From an uncultured Planctomycetales bacterium (GTDB lineage Bacteria > Planctomycetota > Planctomycetia > Isosphaerales > Isosphaeraceae), in the NCBI GenBank assembly GCA_937907525.1, contig CALCIB010000015.1, forward strand, positions 1 through 11,622: DNA of 11,622 bases. The letters run 5' to 3'. Both the position numbers and the translations under genes were made by a program. Positions 5,702 to 11,517 of this stretch are shown here, one piece after another; the first letter of the stretch is position 1, and each line of letters begins with the position of its first letter. The notes under the pieces are model-generated. The model did no database searches and had not been told where the DNA came from. It saw nothing but the letters and a program-made list of their open reading frames with translations.

Positions 5702-6214
5702 ATGATGACCCCCTTGCCCATCTCCGAGGAACTGTCGCGGTACGTCCGCGAGCGGATCGCCCGTTTCGCCGACGAGGCGCCGCCGCCCGTCGTCTCGCGA
5801 CACGCGGCCGCCGTCGCCAGACACGGCGCGCTGCCGGTCCTGTTCGAGTGGACGGCCACCGTCGCCCTGACCCCCGACGGCCGGCTCGTGGTCTTGGACG
5901 ACGAGGGGCTTCGACCCGTCGAGTCCGAGGTCTTCGCGGCCGAGTTGAGTCGCGCCGCGCTCGGTTCGGCGAAGCGGCTGTACCCGCCCCTGGCCGCGCT
6001 GGTCCCGCCGCGACCGCCCAACGCCCCGGACTGCCCCGACTGCGACGGTTCGGGCCGCGTCCCAATCCCAGGCGCGTCGATCGTCGTCGGCTGCCGCTGC
6101 GCCGGCCTGGGCTGGCTCGACCCTCCTCCGCGCCGAATTCGAGGCCGGTTGTCAGCGCTCGTGGCGGCCTGGATGAACCGCTCGCGGCGAGAGGGGCGAG
6201 GCCGAGAGGGATGA
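5702..6214 (+). CDS. Hypothetical protein with DnaJ-like CxxCxGxG / CxC zinc-binding motif
   Basis: 170-residue protein. Two adjacent ATG codons (5702, 5705) are both compatible with GGAGG at 5692-5696; I give the first. Residues 7-100 are a soluble alpha/beta region (ISEELSRYVRERIARFADE; PVLFEWTATVALTPDGRLVVLDDEG). Residues 111-138 hold two cysteine pairs, CPDCDGSGRV (C111, C114) and CRCAGLGWL (C131, C133), resembling half of a DnaJ zinc-binding repeat and likely to bind one zinc. The C-terminal 30 residues are Arg-rich. No J-domain, signal peptide or membrane segment is present. I believe similar planctomycete proteins exist with the same 'DCxxCxGxG ... CRCxGLGW' ending, all uncharacterised. 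It stands alone, with a hairpin-rich spacer downstream that separates it from a convergent gene. Confidence 0.7.
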   Translation: MMTPLPISEELSRYVRERIARFADEAPPPVVSRHAAAVARHGALPVLFEWTATVALTPDGRLVVLDDEGLRPVESEVFAAELSRAALGSAKRLYPPLAALVPPRPPNAPDCPDCDGSGRVPIPGASIVVGCRCAGLGWLDPPPRRIRGRLSALVAAWMNRSRREGRGREG

Positions 6215-6325
6215 ATCGACCGAGGCGGCCAGGACCGCGACTTCGCCGGATCCGAGGCGCCGATATCAGGCGACGAACACGTCTCCGAGAACCCGATACT
6301 TTTTCAGAGGCCGTGGCGAACATCG

Positions 6326-6404
6326 CCTTCTCCCTCAGGGAGAAAAGGCCGTTCGGCCCCGGCTCGCGAGGGAGTCGTATACGGGATCCGATAAGTGTCG
6401 GATC
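6326..6404. repeat. Hairpin-rich intergenic element (REP-like), possible bidirectional terminator
   Basis: Between two convergent genes lie three perfect inverted repeats. TTCTCCC-TCA-GGGAGAA (6328-6344) has a 7-bp stem. GGCCG-TT-CGGCC (6348-6359) has a 5-bp stem. GATCCGA-TAAGTG-TCGGATC (6385-6404) has a 7-bp stem. The first two together resemble the dispersed intergenic 'CTTCTCCC...GGGAGAAGG..GGCC' palindromic elements I recall from GC-rich genomes, and a related palindrome ends this window at 11547-11566. No long T-tract follows, so intrinsic termination is uncertain, but position between convergent 3' ends fits. The rest of the 6215-6432 gap shows no gene. Confidence 0.5.
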
Positions 6405-6432
6405 GCCGGCCCCCGACCCAGGGGAAGAACGC

Positions 6433-6903
6433 TCACCGCAGGGTCGGCACCCGCGGCGAGAGCCGGGGGATCGCGGGGGTCAGCGCGGGGACCAAGGGCG
6501 TCACTCCGTTGACCGGGCCCCAGCGATAGCTGTTGACAGCCCCCTGGTTTCCATTGAAGCCGCCGTAGTTCCCGCCGTAAGGAACGCCGTAGCCGACGCC
6601 GCCGTAGGGGACGCCGTAGCCCGCGCCGCCGTAAGGGACGCCGTAGCCGCCGCCGGCGTAGGGGGCGCCGTAGAGTCCGCCGCCGTAGGGGACGCCGTAG
6701 ACCGCGCCGGCGTTGAAGCCCTGGCCGTAGAAGGTCGGGCCGACGCCGCCGAAGCCGTAGGAGCCGGAGAACGAGTTGAGGCCCGAGTACGAGTACCCGG
6801 TGACTCCCTGTCCGTAAAACATCTGCGCCCGCGCGGCCGGCGCGTAAGCGGCCAGCGCCGCCAGCGTGAGGGCCGCCGGGATCATCGATCGAATCGGTTT
6901 CAT
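6433..6903 (-). CDS. Secreted Gly/Tyr-rich nonapeptide-repeat protein
   Basis: 156-residue protein. The ATG at 6903 is supported by AGGA (6912-6915) eight bases upstream and by a signal peptide (MKPIRSMIPAALTLAALAAY, ending ARA at 24-26, cleavage before Gln27). The frame stays open far upstream without a stop, but this start fits the secretion signal and the matching leader of the next gene. The mature protein is Gly/Tyr-rich: residues 69-111 contain four full and one partial copies of a nine-residue unit, YGVPYGGAG with variants. Residues 112-156 are Pro-rich (PLVPALTPAIPRLSPRVP). No globular domain or catalytic motif is visible; probably disordered or fibrous and exported. It might be a cell-surface or matrix component with Tyr available for cross-linking, which is speculative. 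Confidence 0.75.
   Translation of the reverse strand: MKPIRSMIPAALTLAALAAYAPAARAQMFYGQGVTGYSYSGLNSFSGSYGFGGVGPTFYGQGFNAGAVYGVPYGGGLYGAPYAGGGYGVPYGGAGYGVPYGGVGYGVPYGGNYGGFNGNQGAVNSYRWGPVNGVTPLVPALTPAIPRLSPRVPTLR
6571..6699. repeat. 27-bp tandem repeats encoding YGVPYGGxG
   Basis: About 4.8 copies of a 27-bp unit encode the nine-residue unit Tyr-Gly-Val-Pro-Tyr-Gly-Gly-x-Gly on the minus strand. Copies vary at the GxG end (GGL, GGG, GAG, GVG), and one copy has Ala in place of Val and of Gly. The DNA copies are nearly identical, so the copy number may be unstable between strains. Confidence 0.85.
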
Positions 6904-6967
6904 CGCGAGAGTCCTGGATGCGCGTCGATCGGGAGGAAGAGACGCCGCCCCCCTTGTCCCACGAACC

Positions 6968-6973
6968 ATTCTA
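6968..6973 (-). promoter_or_regulatory. Candidate -10 hexamer for the Gly/Tyr-rich gene
   Basis: TAGAAT on the minus strand, in the 130-bp gap (6904-7033) behind the neighbouring gene, would start transcription near 6961 and give a leader of roughly 58 nt. The matching -35 position (GTCACC at 6996-6991) is weak, so this is a tentative call. The same TAGAAT hexamer occurs before two other genes in this window. Confidence 0.25.
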
Positions 6974-7033
6974 GACGCGATTCGCGGCCTGGTGACGATT
7001 ATCGGGAAAAATCCTTCGGACTCGTCGCGGAAT

Positions 7034-7948
7034 TCAGGGGTACAGGCCGTTGAGTTGGGCGGCCTGGGTGTTGCGGAGGTCGGCCGCGGCGTTGAGTTGC
7101 AACAGCGCGGCGCCGGCGTTGCGCGCCGCGGCGGCGGCGGTGAACGGCCGCGGCTCGATCTCCGGCGGGGGAGCACCGGTTCCCAGGGACGTCCCGGCGT
7201 CAAGGCGGGGGAACGCGACGCCGGGTTCGAAGGCCCCGATCCGCCCAAGCTGGGAAAACGGCGAGTTCGTCTGGTAATACGGCGAATTGGCCTGGGGGTA
7301 CGGGGAGTACGCCGAATTCGTCTGGGGGTACGGGGAGTACGCCGAATTCGTCTGGGGATAGAGCGAGCCGGTCTGCTGGGCCCCGGCGCCCGCCTGGCCA
7401 TACGGCGAGTTGGCCAGATAGGCCCCGGCGCTCGCCTGGCCATACGGCGAGTTGGCGGCCCGGGGGTACATGGGGTTGGGCTGGATGTACGGGGAGGCGG
7501 GCCGGAACGCCGCGGGGCCGAGCACGGAGGAGCCGCCGCCGGGCGGGGGCGGGCCGGCGTCGAAGCCCGCGCCGCCCGCCGCCGACCGACCGCCGGCTCC
7601 GGCGGAGGAACCCTGGTTGTACGTCGAGAGTTCCCAGTACGACGACCGCGCTTGCGGCTCCCAGTACGCCCGCGGTTGGCCGTGGCTCGACGTCCCGGCT
7701 CCCGCGCCGCCGCCGCCGTTCCACCCCCCCATGCCGTCATTCCAGGCGGACGACGTCGCGCCGGAGTCGACGTTGAAGCCGGACCCCTGACCCGCGTAGG
7801 GGGACGCCCCGGTCGCGCCCTGGCGGGGGTAGGAGGAGCCGGTCCCGTCCCGGCCGTAAGAACTCCCCTGCGCCCGCGCGTCGGACCCGACGGAGGTCAG
7901 CGCCGCCGCCAGGAAGGCCGCCGGGACCATCGATCGAATCCGTTTCAT
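7034..7948 (-). CDS. Secreted Ala/Gly/Ser/Tyr/Pro-rich repeat protein
   Basis: 304-residue protein. Two adjacent ATGs (7951, 7948) are possible; I choose 7948 because its first 33 bases match the leader of the downstream Gly/Tyr-rich gene at 31 positions and the spacing to AGGA is the same eight bases. The signal peptide MKRIRSMVPAAFLAAALTSV ends DARA, cleavage before Gln27. The mature chain is low-complexity: Gly/Ser-rich (residues about 30-150), then ANSPYGQ-type repeats (two 14-residue copies) and YPQTNSAYSP repeats (two full copies with two degenerate ones). It ends in an Ala-rich, probably helical segment (AAAARNAGAALLQLNAAADL). No catalytic motif. Exported, likely disordered; the helical tail could mediate anchoring or self-association. 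The frame can be extended upstream, but that extension lacks a signal sequence. Confidence 0.72.
   Translation of the reverse strand: MKRIRSMVPAAFLAAALTSVGSDARAQGSSYGRDGTGSSYPRQGATGASPYAGQGSGFNVDSGATSSAWNDGMGGWNGGGGAGAGTSSHGQPRAYWEPQARSSYWELSTYNQGSSAGAGGRSAAGGAGFDAGPPPPGGGSSVLGPAAFRPASPYIQPNPMYPRAANSPYGQASAGAYLANSPYGQAGAGAQQTGSLYPQTNSAYSPYPQTNSAYSPYPQANSPYYQTNSPFSQLGRIGAFEPGVAFPRLDAGTSLGTGAPPPEIEPRPFTAAAAARNAGAALLQLNAAADLRNTQAAQLNGLYP
7261..7464. repeat. 30-bp and 42-bp tandem repeats inside the secreted repeat gene
   Basis: A 30-bp unit occurs at 7291-7320 and 7321-7350 (one base different) with degenerate flanking copies, encoding YPQTNSAYSP on the minus strand. A second array with a 42-bp period covers about 7379-7457, encoding ANSPYGQASAGAYL-like units. 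Both periods are whole codons, so expansion or contraction preserves the frame. Neither array matches the 27-bp repeat of the neighbouring gene. Confidence 0.8.
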
Positions 7949-8092
7949 CATCGCGATCCTCGAACCCACAACGAACGTCCCGGCCGAAGCGCGCGTGAAG
8001 CCCTCCGCCCGGACGAGGCCATGGTAGCCCATCGGCGGAGGGGGGTCAATCATATCCTCGCGATTCAATCCCGCGAGTCCGATCCGGCCGGC
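7949..8092. other. Spacer between secreted repeat genes with candidate -10
   Basis: 144-bp gap on the minus-strand side of two same-direction genes. TATGAT (minus strand, 8054-8049) is a good -10 hexamer, but no -35 lies at the right distance. A transcript from here would have a leader of almost 100 nt. No coding sequence or RNA gene is visible. Confidence 0.25.
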
Positions 8093-8611
8093 TCAGCGCG
8101 GCTGGACGTAAGTCGGCGCGTAGCCGGGGTATGAGTAGGTCGGATAGGCGTAGCGCTGGGGTTGAACGATCGATCGCGCCTGGTTCAGCGCCCTGCTTAC
8201 GGGGTTGGTTTGCTGATTCACGACGCCCGACCGCTGGCCGGGGACGGAATAGGGGATCGCCCGCCGCTGGACGTACCCGTTGTAGCCGGACTGATAGTAC
8301 GTCGTGGGGTAGCCGGGCTGGGCGGGGGTGTACGTGGAATAGGTCGGCTGGGTCGTGGTCCAACCGTATCCCGGCGCGTAGCGGTACGACGGGGCCGTCG
8401 GCGCGGCGTACTGGTACGGCGCGACGGGCGTCGAGTATCCGTAAGGGGCGTACCCCGACGCGGCCTGGCCGCCGCCGAGCAGGTTGGCCGCGGCGTTCAG
8501 GGGCCGGGCCACGTTCGACGGAATGGTTTGCGCCTGGGCGAAGCCGGACGCCGTCCACAGCAGCGCCGCGGTCCCGATCCCCAGGATCCTGGCGTGATTG
8601 ATGAACTTCAA
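8093..8611 (-). CDS. Secreted Tyr/Pro-rich protein with TTG start
   Basis: 172-residue protein. The start is a TTG at 8611 (TTG AAG TTC ATC), chosen because AGGAGGAG (8624-8617) is five bases upstream and a complete signal peptide follows: KFINHARILGIGTAALLW, ending FAQA at about 24-27. No in-frame ATG gives a sensible signal peptide. The mature chain starts with an Ala/Asn/Leu helix (NVARPLNAAANLLGGGQA) and becomes strongly Tyr/Pro/Ala/Thr-rich (APYGYSTPVAPYQYAAPTAP; YAPGYGWTTTQPTYSTYTP). A basic segment (VSRALNQARSIVQPQRY, 138-154) precedes a Tyr/Pro tail. No known domain. It is the first of three consecutive secreted low-complexity genes on this strand, so it may belong to the same envelope or matrix function, though its leader differs from the other two. 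Confidence 0.75.
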   Translation of the reverse strand: MKFINHARILGIGTAALLWTASGFAQAQTIPSNVARPLNAAANLLGGGQAASGYAPYGYSTPVAPYQYAAPTAPSYRYAPGYGWTTTQPTYSTYTPAQPGYPTTYYQSGYNGYVQRRAIPYSVPGQRSGVVNQQTNPVSRALNQARSIVQPQRYAYPTYSYPGYAPTYVQPR

Positions 8612-8806
8612 GGCTGCTCCTCCTGCTTCGGGTCCAATTCCTTCCAAACGTTCCACGCCGTCGAGCGCGAGGGCCGGCGGCGCGGAAGTCGAGGGAATCC
8701 TGTCGCGAATGGCGCGCCGAGCAATCGCCGCTTGACCTCGCCGCGGCGCGGGCCCACAGTGGACGTGGCGGCGGGACGCATCGGACTTTAGCGACGAGGT
8801 CGGCCC
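8612..8806. promoter_or_regulatory. Divergent promoter region, secreted protein / molybdenum hydroxylase
   Basis: 195-bp gap between divergent genes. On the plus strand TTGACC (8732-8737) is a close -35 match, but the -10 position 17 bp on (CACAGT, 8755-8760) is poor; a GC-rich palindrome CGCCGCGGCG (8739-8748) lies between them. A sigma70-type promoter for the hydroxylase operon is possible. The leftward gene has a strong ribosome site (8617-8624) but no clear promoter hexamers. No coding sequence was seen. Confidence 0.3.
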
Positions 8807-9292
8807 ATGAGCGCGGAAGTCACGGTTCGATTCACGGTCAACGGCCGGGAACGGTCGGTCCAAACCGACCCCGACCGCCCCTTGCTGGACGTCCTTCGCG
8901 AGGACCTGGAGCTTCGAGGGACCAAGTACGGTTGCGGCGAGGGTCTCTGCGGCGCCTGCTCCGTCCTGGTCGACGGCCGCCGGATGAACGCCTGCCGCAC
9001 GGCCGTCGCCAAGGTCGAGGGCCGCGCGGTCGTCACCGTCGAGGGATTGGCCGACGGCGACGAACTCCATCCCGTCCAGCGGGCGTTCCTGGAGGAAGGC
9101 GCGTTTCAGTGCGGGTTCTGCGCCTCGGGGATGATCGTCGCCGCCGCGGCGCTTCTGGACTTCAACCCGGCGCCGTCGGACGAGGAGGTCGTCGCCGGCA
9201 TGGATCATAATATCTGCCGGTGTTGCAGCCATCCCGCGATCGTCAAGGCCGTCCGCCGCGCCGTCGAATTGTCGAAGGGAGGCGCGCGATGA
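8807..9292 (+). CDS. 2Fe-2S subunit of a xanthine dehydrogenase-family molybdenum hydroxylase
   Basis: 161-residue electron-transfer subunit with two [2Fe-2S] clusters, passing electrons from the molybdenum site of its partner to an acceptor. The N-terminal ferredoxin-like domain (3-80) has C43, C48, C51 and C63 in YGCGEGLCGACSVLVDG...NAC. The C-terminal four-helix domain has C102, C105, C137 and C139 in FQCGFCASGM and NICRCC. Length and cysteine spacing fit IorA/CoxS/XdhA-type small subunits. A small oddity is Cys140, where the family nearly always has Gly (CRCG). GAGG (8796-8799) lies seven bases before the ATG. The stop overlaps the large-subunit start by ATGA, so the pair is translationally coupled in a 1:1 operon. 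No FAD subunit is adjacent, as in isoquinoline oxidoreductase-type enzymes. Confidence 0.95.
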   Translation: MSAEVTVRFTVNGRERSVQTDPDRPLLDVLREDLELRGTKYGCGEGLCGACSVLVDGRRMNACRTAVAKVEGRAVVTVEGLADGDELHPVQRAFLEEGAFQCGFCASGMIVAAAALLDFNPAPSDEEVVAGMDHNICRCCSHPAIVKAVRRAVELSKGGAR

Positions 9293-11517
9293 AGACCCGA
9301 GACGACTGGAAGGCCGCCGCGCTTGCGGCCGCCGGCGCGCCGGCCGACTACGACGAGCCCGTCGAGGTGGTCCCTTACCGCTTCGACGGGTCGGCCCCCT
9401 TCGAGCCCGACCGTCGCGACGTGCTGAAGGCGTTGGGCGCGGGGCTGATGATCGCCGTCGCCGCCGAGTCGTCGTCGAGCGACGCCCGCGGCGAGCAGCC
9501 GCGGCGACGTCGCCAGGGCGGGCCGTTCGGCCGCGGCGCCGGCTCGGTCGCCGCTCGGGTGCATATCGGCGAGGACGGCGCGGTCACCGTGCTGACCGGC
9601 AAGGTCGATTGCGGCCAGGGCGCCCGCGTGGAACTGGCCCAGGCCGCCGCCGAGGAACTCCGCCTGCCGTTCCGCGACATCCGCCTGGTGATGGGCGACA
9701 CCGCGATGGTCCCCGACGACGGCGGCACCTACGGCAGCCTCACCACCCCGCTTTCGGTCCCCGCCGTCCGCCTCGGCTGCGCCTCGGCCCGCGCGCTATT
9801 GGTCGCCGCCGCCGCCCGTCGCTTCGGCCTCGCCCCGGCCGACGTCGTCGTCGAGGAGGGCAAGGCCCGTCGCGCCGACGATCCGAACGCGACCTTCACC
9901 TACGCCGACATGGTCCGCGACCCCGAGGCCGTCCGCGCCATGTCCGCCGCGATCCCCGAGAACGTCGAGCTGACCCCCGTCGCCGATTGGAGGACGATGG
10001 GCAAGCCGATCGCCAAGCCCGACGCCCGCGATCTCGTCACCGGCGCCCACGTCTATCCCTCCGACGTCGTCCGCCCCGGCATGCTTTACGGCCGGATCCT
10101 TCGCGGCCCCAGCCTCCAGGCGTCCTTGAAGTCGGTCGACCTGGCCCCCGCCAACGCGATGTCCGGCGTGGTCGCCGTCCGCGACGGCGGGTTCGTCGGC
10201 GTCGCCGCGGCGAACTCGTGGAGGGCGGCCCAGGCGCTCGCCGCCGTCGCCGAGACCGCCCGCTGGGACTCGCCCCCGGCGGAGACCTCAAGCGCCGCCC
10301 TGTTCGACCACCTCCGCGCCCACGCCCAGGGAGGACTTCCCGATCGGCCCATGCACGAGGAGGGCGCCAGGGCGCTGCGGGCGTCCCACGAAGTCGCCTA
10401 CGTCCAGCACTGCCCGCTGGAGACCCGCGCCGCGGTCGCCGAGTGGGAGGGCGACAAGCTGACCGTCTGGGTCGGCACCCAGGTCCCGTTCGGCGTCCGC
10501 GCCGAGACCGCGCGCGCCTTCGGGCTGGCCGAGGACCATGTCCGGGTGATCGTGCCGGACTTCGGCGGCGGCTTCGGCGGCAAGCACTCCGGCGAGTACG
10601 CCGTCGAGGCCGCCCGGCTGGCCAGGGCCGCCGGCAAGCCGGTTCGCGTGGTCTGGACCCGCGAGGAGGAATTCGCCCGCGCCTTCTTCCGCCCCGCCGG
10701 CGCCATCGAGATGGAGGCGTCGCTGACCCCCGACGGCGGCATCGCCACCTGGCGGCAGATCAACGTCAACTCCGGCCCCGGCCAGGTCCAGACCCCTTAC
10801 CGCGTCGGCAAGTCCGACTGCCGCTTCCTCCCCTCCGCGCCGCCCTTGCGAGGCGGATCCTACCGGGCGCTCGCCTCCACCGCCAACACCTTCGCCCGCG
10901 AGTCGTTCATGGACGAGTTGGCGGCGCTCGCCGGCATCGAGCCCCTGGCGTTCCGCCTCGGCCTGATCGACGACCCCAGGCTCCGCGACGTGCTGGTCGA
11001 GGCGACGTCGCGGTTCGGCTGGGCGGAGCGCTCGCGAAAGAAGGAGCCGGGCAAGGGCGTGGGCCTGGCCTGCGGCATGGACAAGGGGGGGTACGTCGCC
11101 TGCTGCGCCGCGGTCGCCGTGGACGAGGACGACGGGACGATCACCGTCGAGCACGTCGCCCAGGTCTACGACTGCGGCAAGATCGTCAACCCGGCCAACC
11201 TCCGCGCCCAGGTCGAGGGGGCCGTCATCATGGGCCTGGGCCCGGCGCTCTGGGAGGAGATCAAATTCGCCGACGGCATGGTGACCAACGGCCGCTTCCA
11301 GGACTACCGCGTCCCCCACTTCTCCGACCTTCCCACGCTCGACGTCCACCTCCTGGACCGTCCCGACGTCCCCTCCGCCGGCGCGGGGGAGACCCCGATC
11401 ATCGCCGTCGCCCCGGCCGTCGCCAACGCCGTCGCCGCGATCACCGGCCACCGAAGCCGCTCCATGCCCATCCGCGCGGAGGCCCGACCCTCGGAAACCG
11501 CCCAAACGCGACGCTAG
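9289..11517 (+). CDS. Molybdopterin-binding large subunit, IorB-like molybdenum hydroxylase
   Basis: 742-residue catalytic subunit. The ATG at 9289 overlaps the small-subunit stop (ATGA) and follows GGGAGG (9277-9282). Residues 42-66 (DRRDVLKALGAGLMIAVAAE) look like a twin-arginine export motif (R42, R43) plus hydrophobic stretch, preceded by a long N-terminal extension, as in IorB-like enzymes. Order of domains: first cofactor-binding segment (about 85-215, with GKVDCGQGARVELAQAAAEE), an a/b hammerhead region (about 235-330), then the main cofactor-binding part with FGGGFGGK (425-432) and the catalytic Glu701 in GAGETPIIAVAP. This permuted order is that of isoquinoline 1-oxidoreductase-type enzymes, which hydroxylate N-heterocycles or aldehydes. 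The substrate here is unknown. With its small subunit it probably acts in the periplasm and donates electrons to a cytochrome or quinone. Confidence 0.93.
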   Translation: MKTRDDWKAAALAAAGAPADYDEPVEVVPYRFDGSAPFEPDRRDVLKALGAGLMIAVAAESSSSDARGEQPRRRRQGGPFGRGAGSVAARVHIGEDGAVTVLTGKVDCGQGARVELAQAAAEELRLPFRDIRLVMGDTAMVPDDGGTYGSLTTPLSVPAVRLGCASARALLVAAAARRFGLAPADVVVEEGKARRADDPNATFTYADMVRDPEAVRAMSAAIPENVELTPVADWRTMGKPIAKPDARDLVTGAHVYPSDVVRPGMLYGRILRGPSLQASLKSVDLAPANAMSGVVAVRDGGFVGVAAANSWRAAQALAAVAETARWDSPPAETSSAALFDHLRAHAQGGLPDRPMHEEGARALRASHEVAYVQHCPLETRAAVAEWEGDKLTVWVGTQVPFGVRAETARAFGLAEDHVRVIVPDFGGGFGGKHSGEYAVEAARLARAAGKPVRVVWTREEEFARAFFRPAGAIEMEASLTPDGGIATWRQINVNSGPGQVQTPYRVGKSDCRFLPSAPPLRGGSYRALASTANTFARESFMDELAALAGIEPLAFRLGLIDDPRLRDVLVEATSRFGWAERSRKKEPGKGVGLACGMDKGGYVACCAAVAVDEDDGTITVEHVAQVYDCGKIVNPANLRAQVEGAVIMGLGPALWEEIKFADGMVTNGRFQDYRVPHFSDLPTLDVHLLDRPDVPSAGAGETPIIAVAPAVANAVAAITGHRSRSMPIRAEARPSETAQTRR

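Noticed and set aside
5848..7053. 401-codon plus-strand frame spanning the cysteine-motif gene, the hairpins and the Gly/Tyr-rich gene
   Set aside because: It crosses two better-supported genes in another frame or strand; its Ala/Val/Asp repeats merely mirror the tandem repeat DNA.
6571..7464. Regular repeats considered as a CRISPR array
   Set aside because: Units are contiguous without unique spacers, periods are multiples of three, and they encode in-frame peptide repeats.
6904..7740. Upstream extension of the Gly/Tyr-rich gene on the minus strand
   Set aside because: The frame is open only because of base composition and overlaps the neighbouring secreted gene; a signal peptide and matching leader fix the start at 6903.
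6866..8134. 422-codon plus-strand frame opposite the secreted repeat gene
   Set aside because: Arg/Gly-rich antisense reading of tandem repeats, with no start context or domain.
8739..8748. CGCCGCGGCG palindrome shared with the TacA-gene promoter
   Set aside because: The same 10-mer also occurs inside coding sequence (near 7127), so it is expected by chance at this GC content; only the longer 14-bp version at 3291-3304 was kept.
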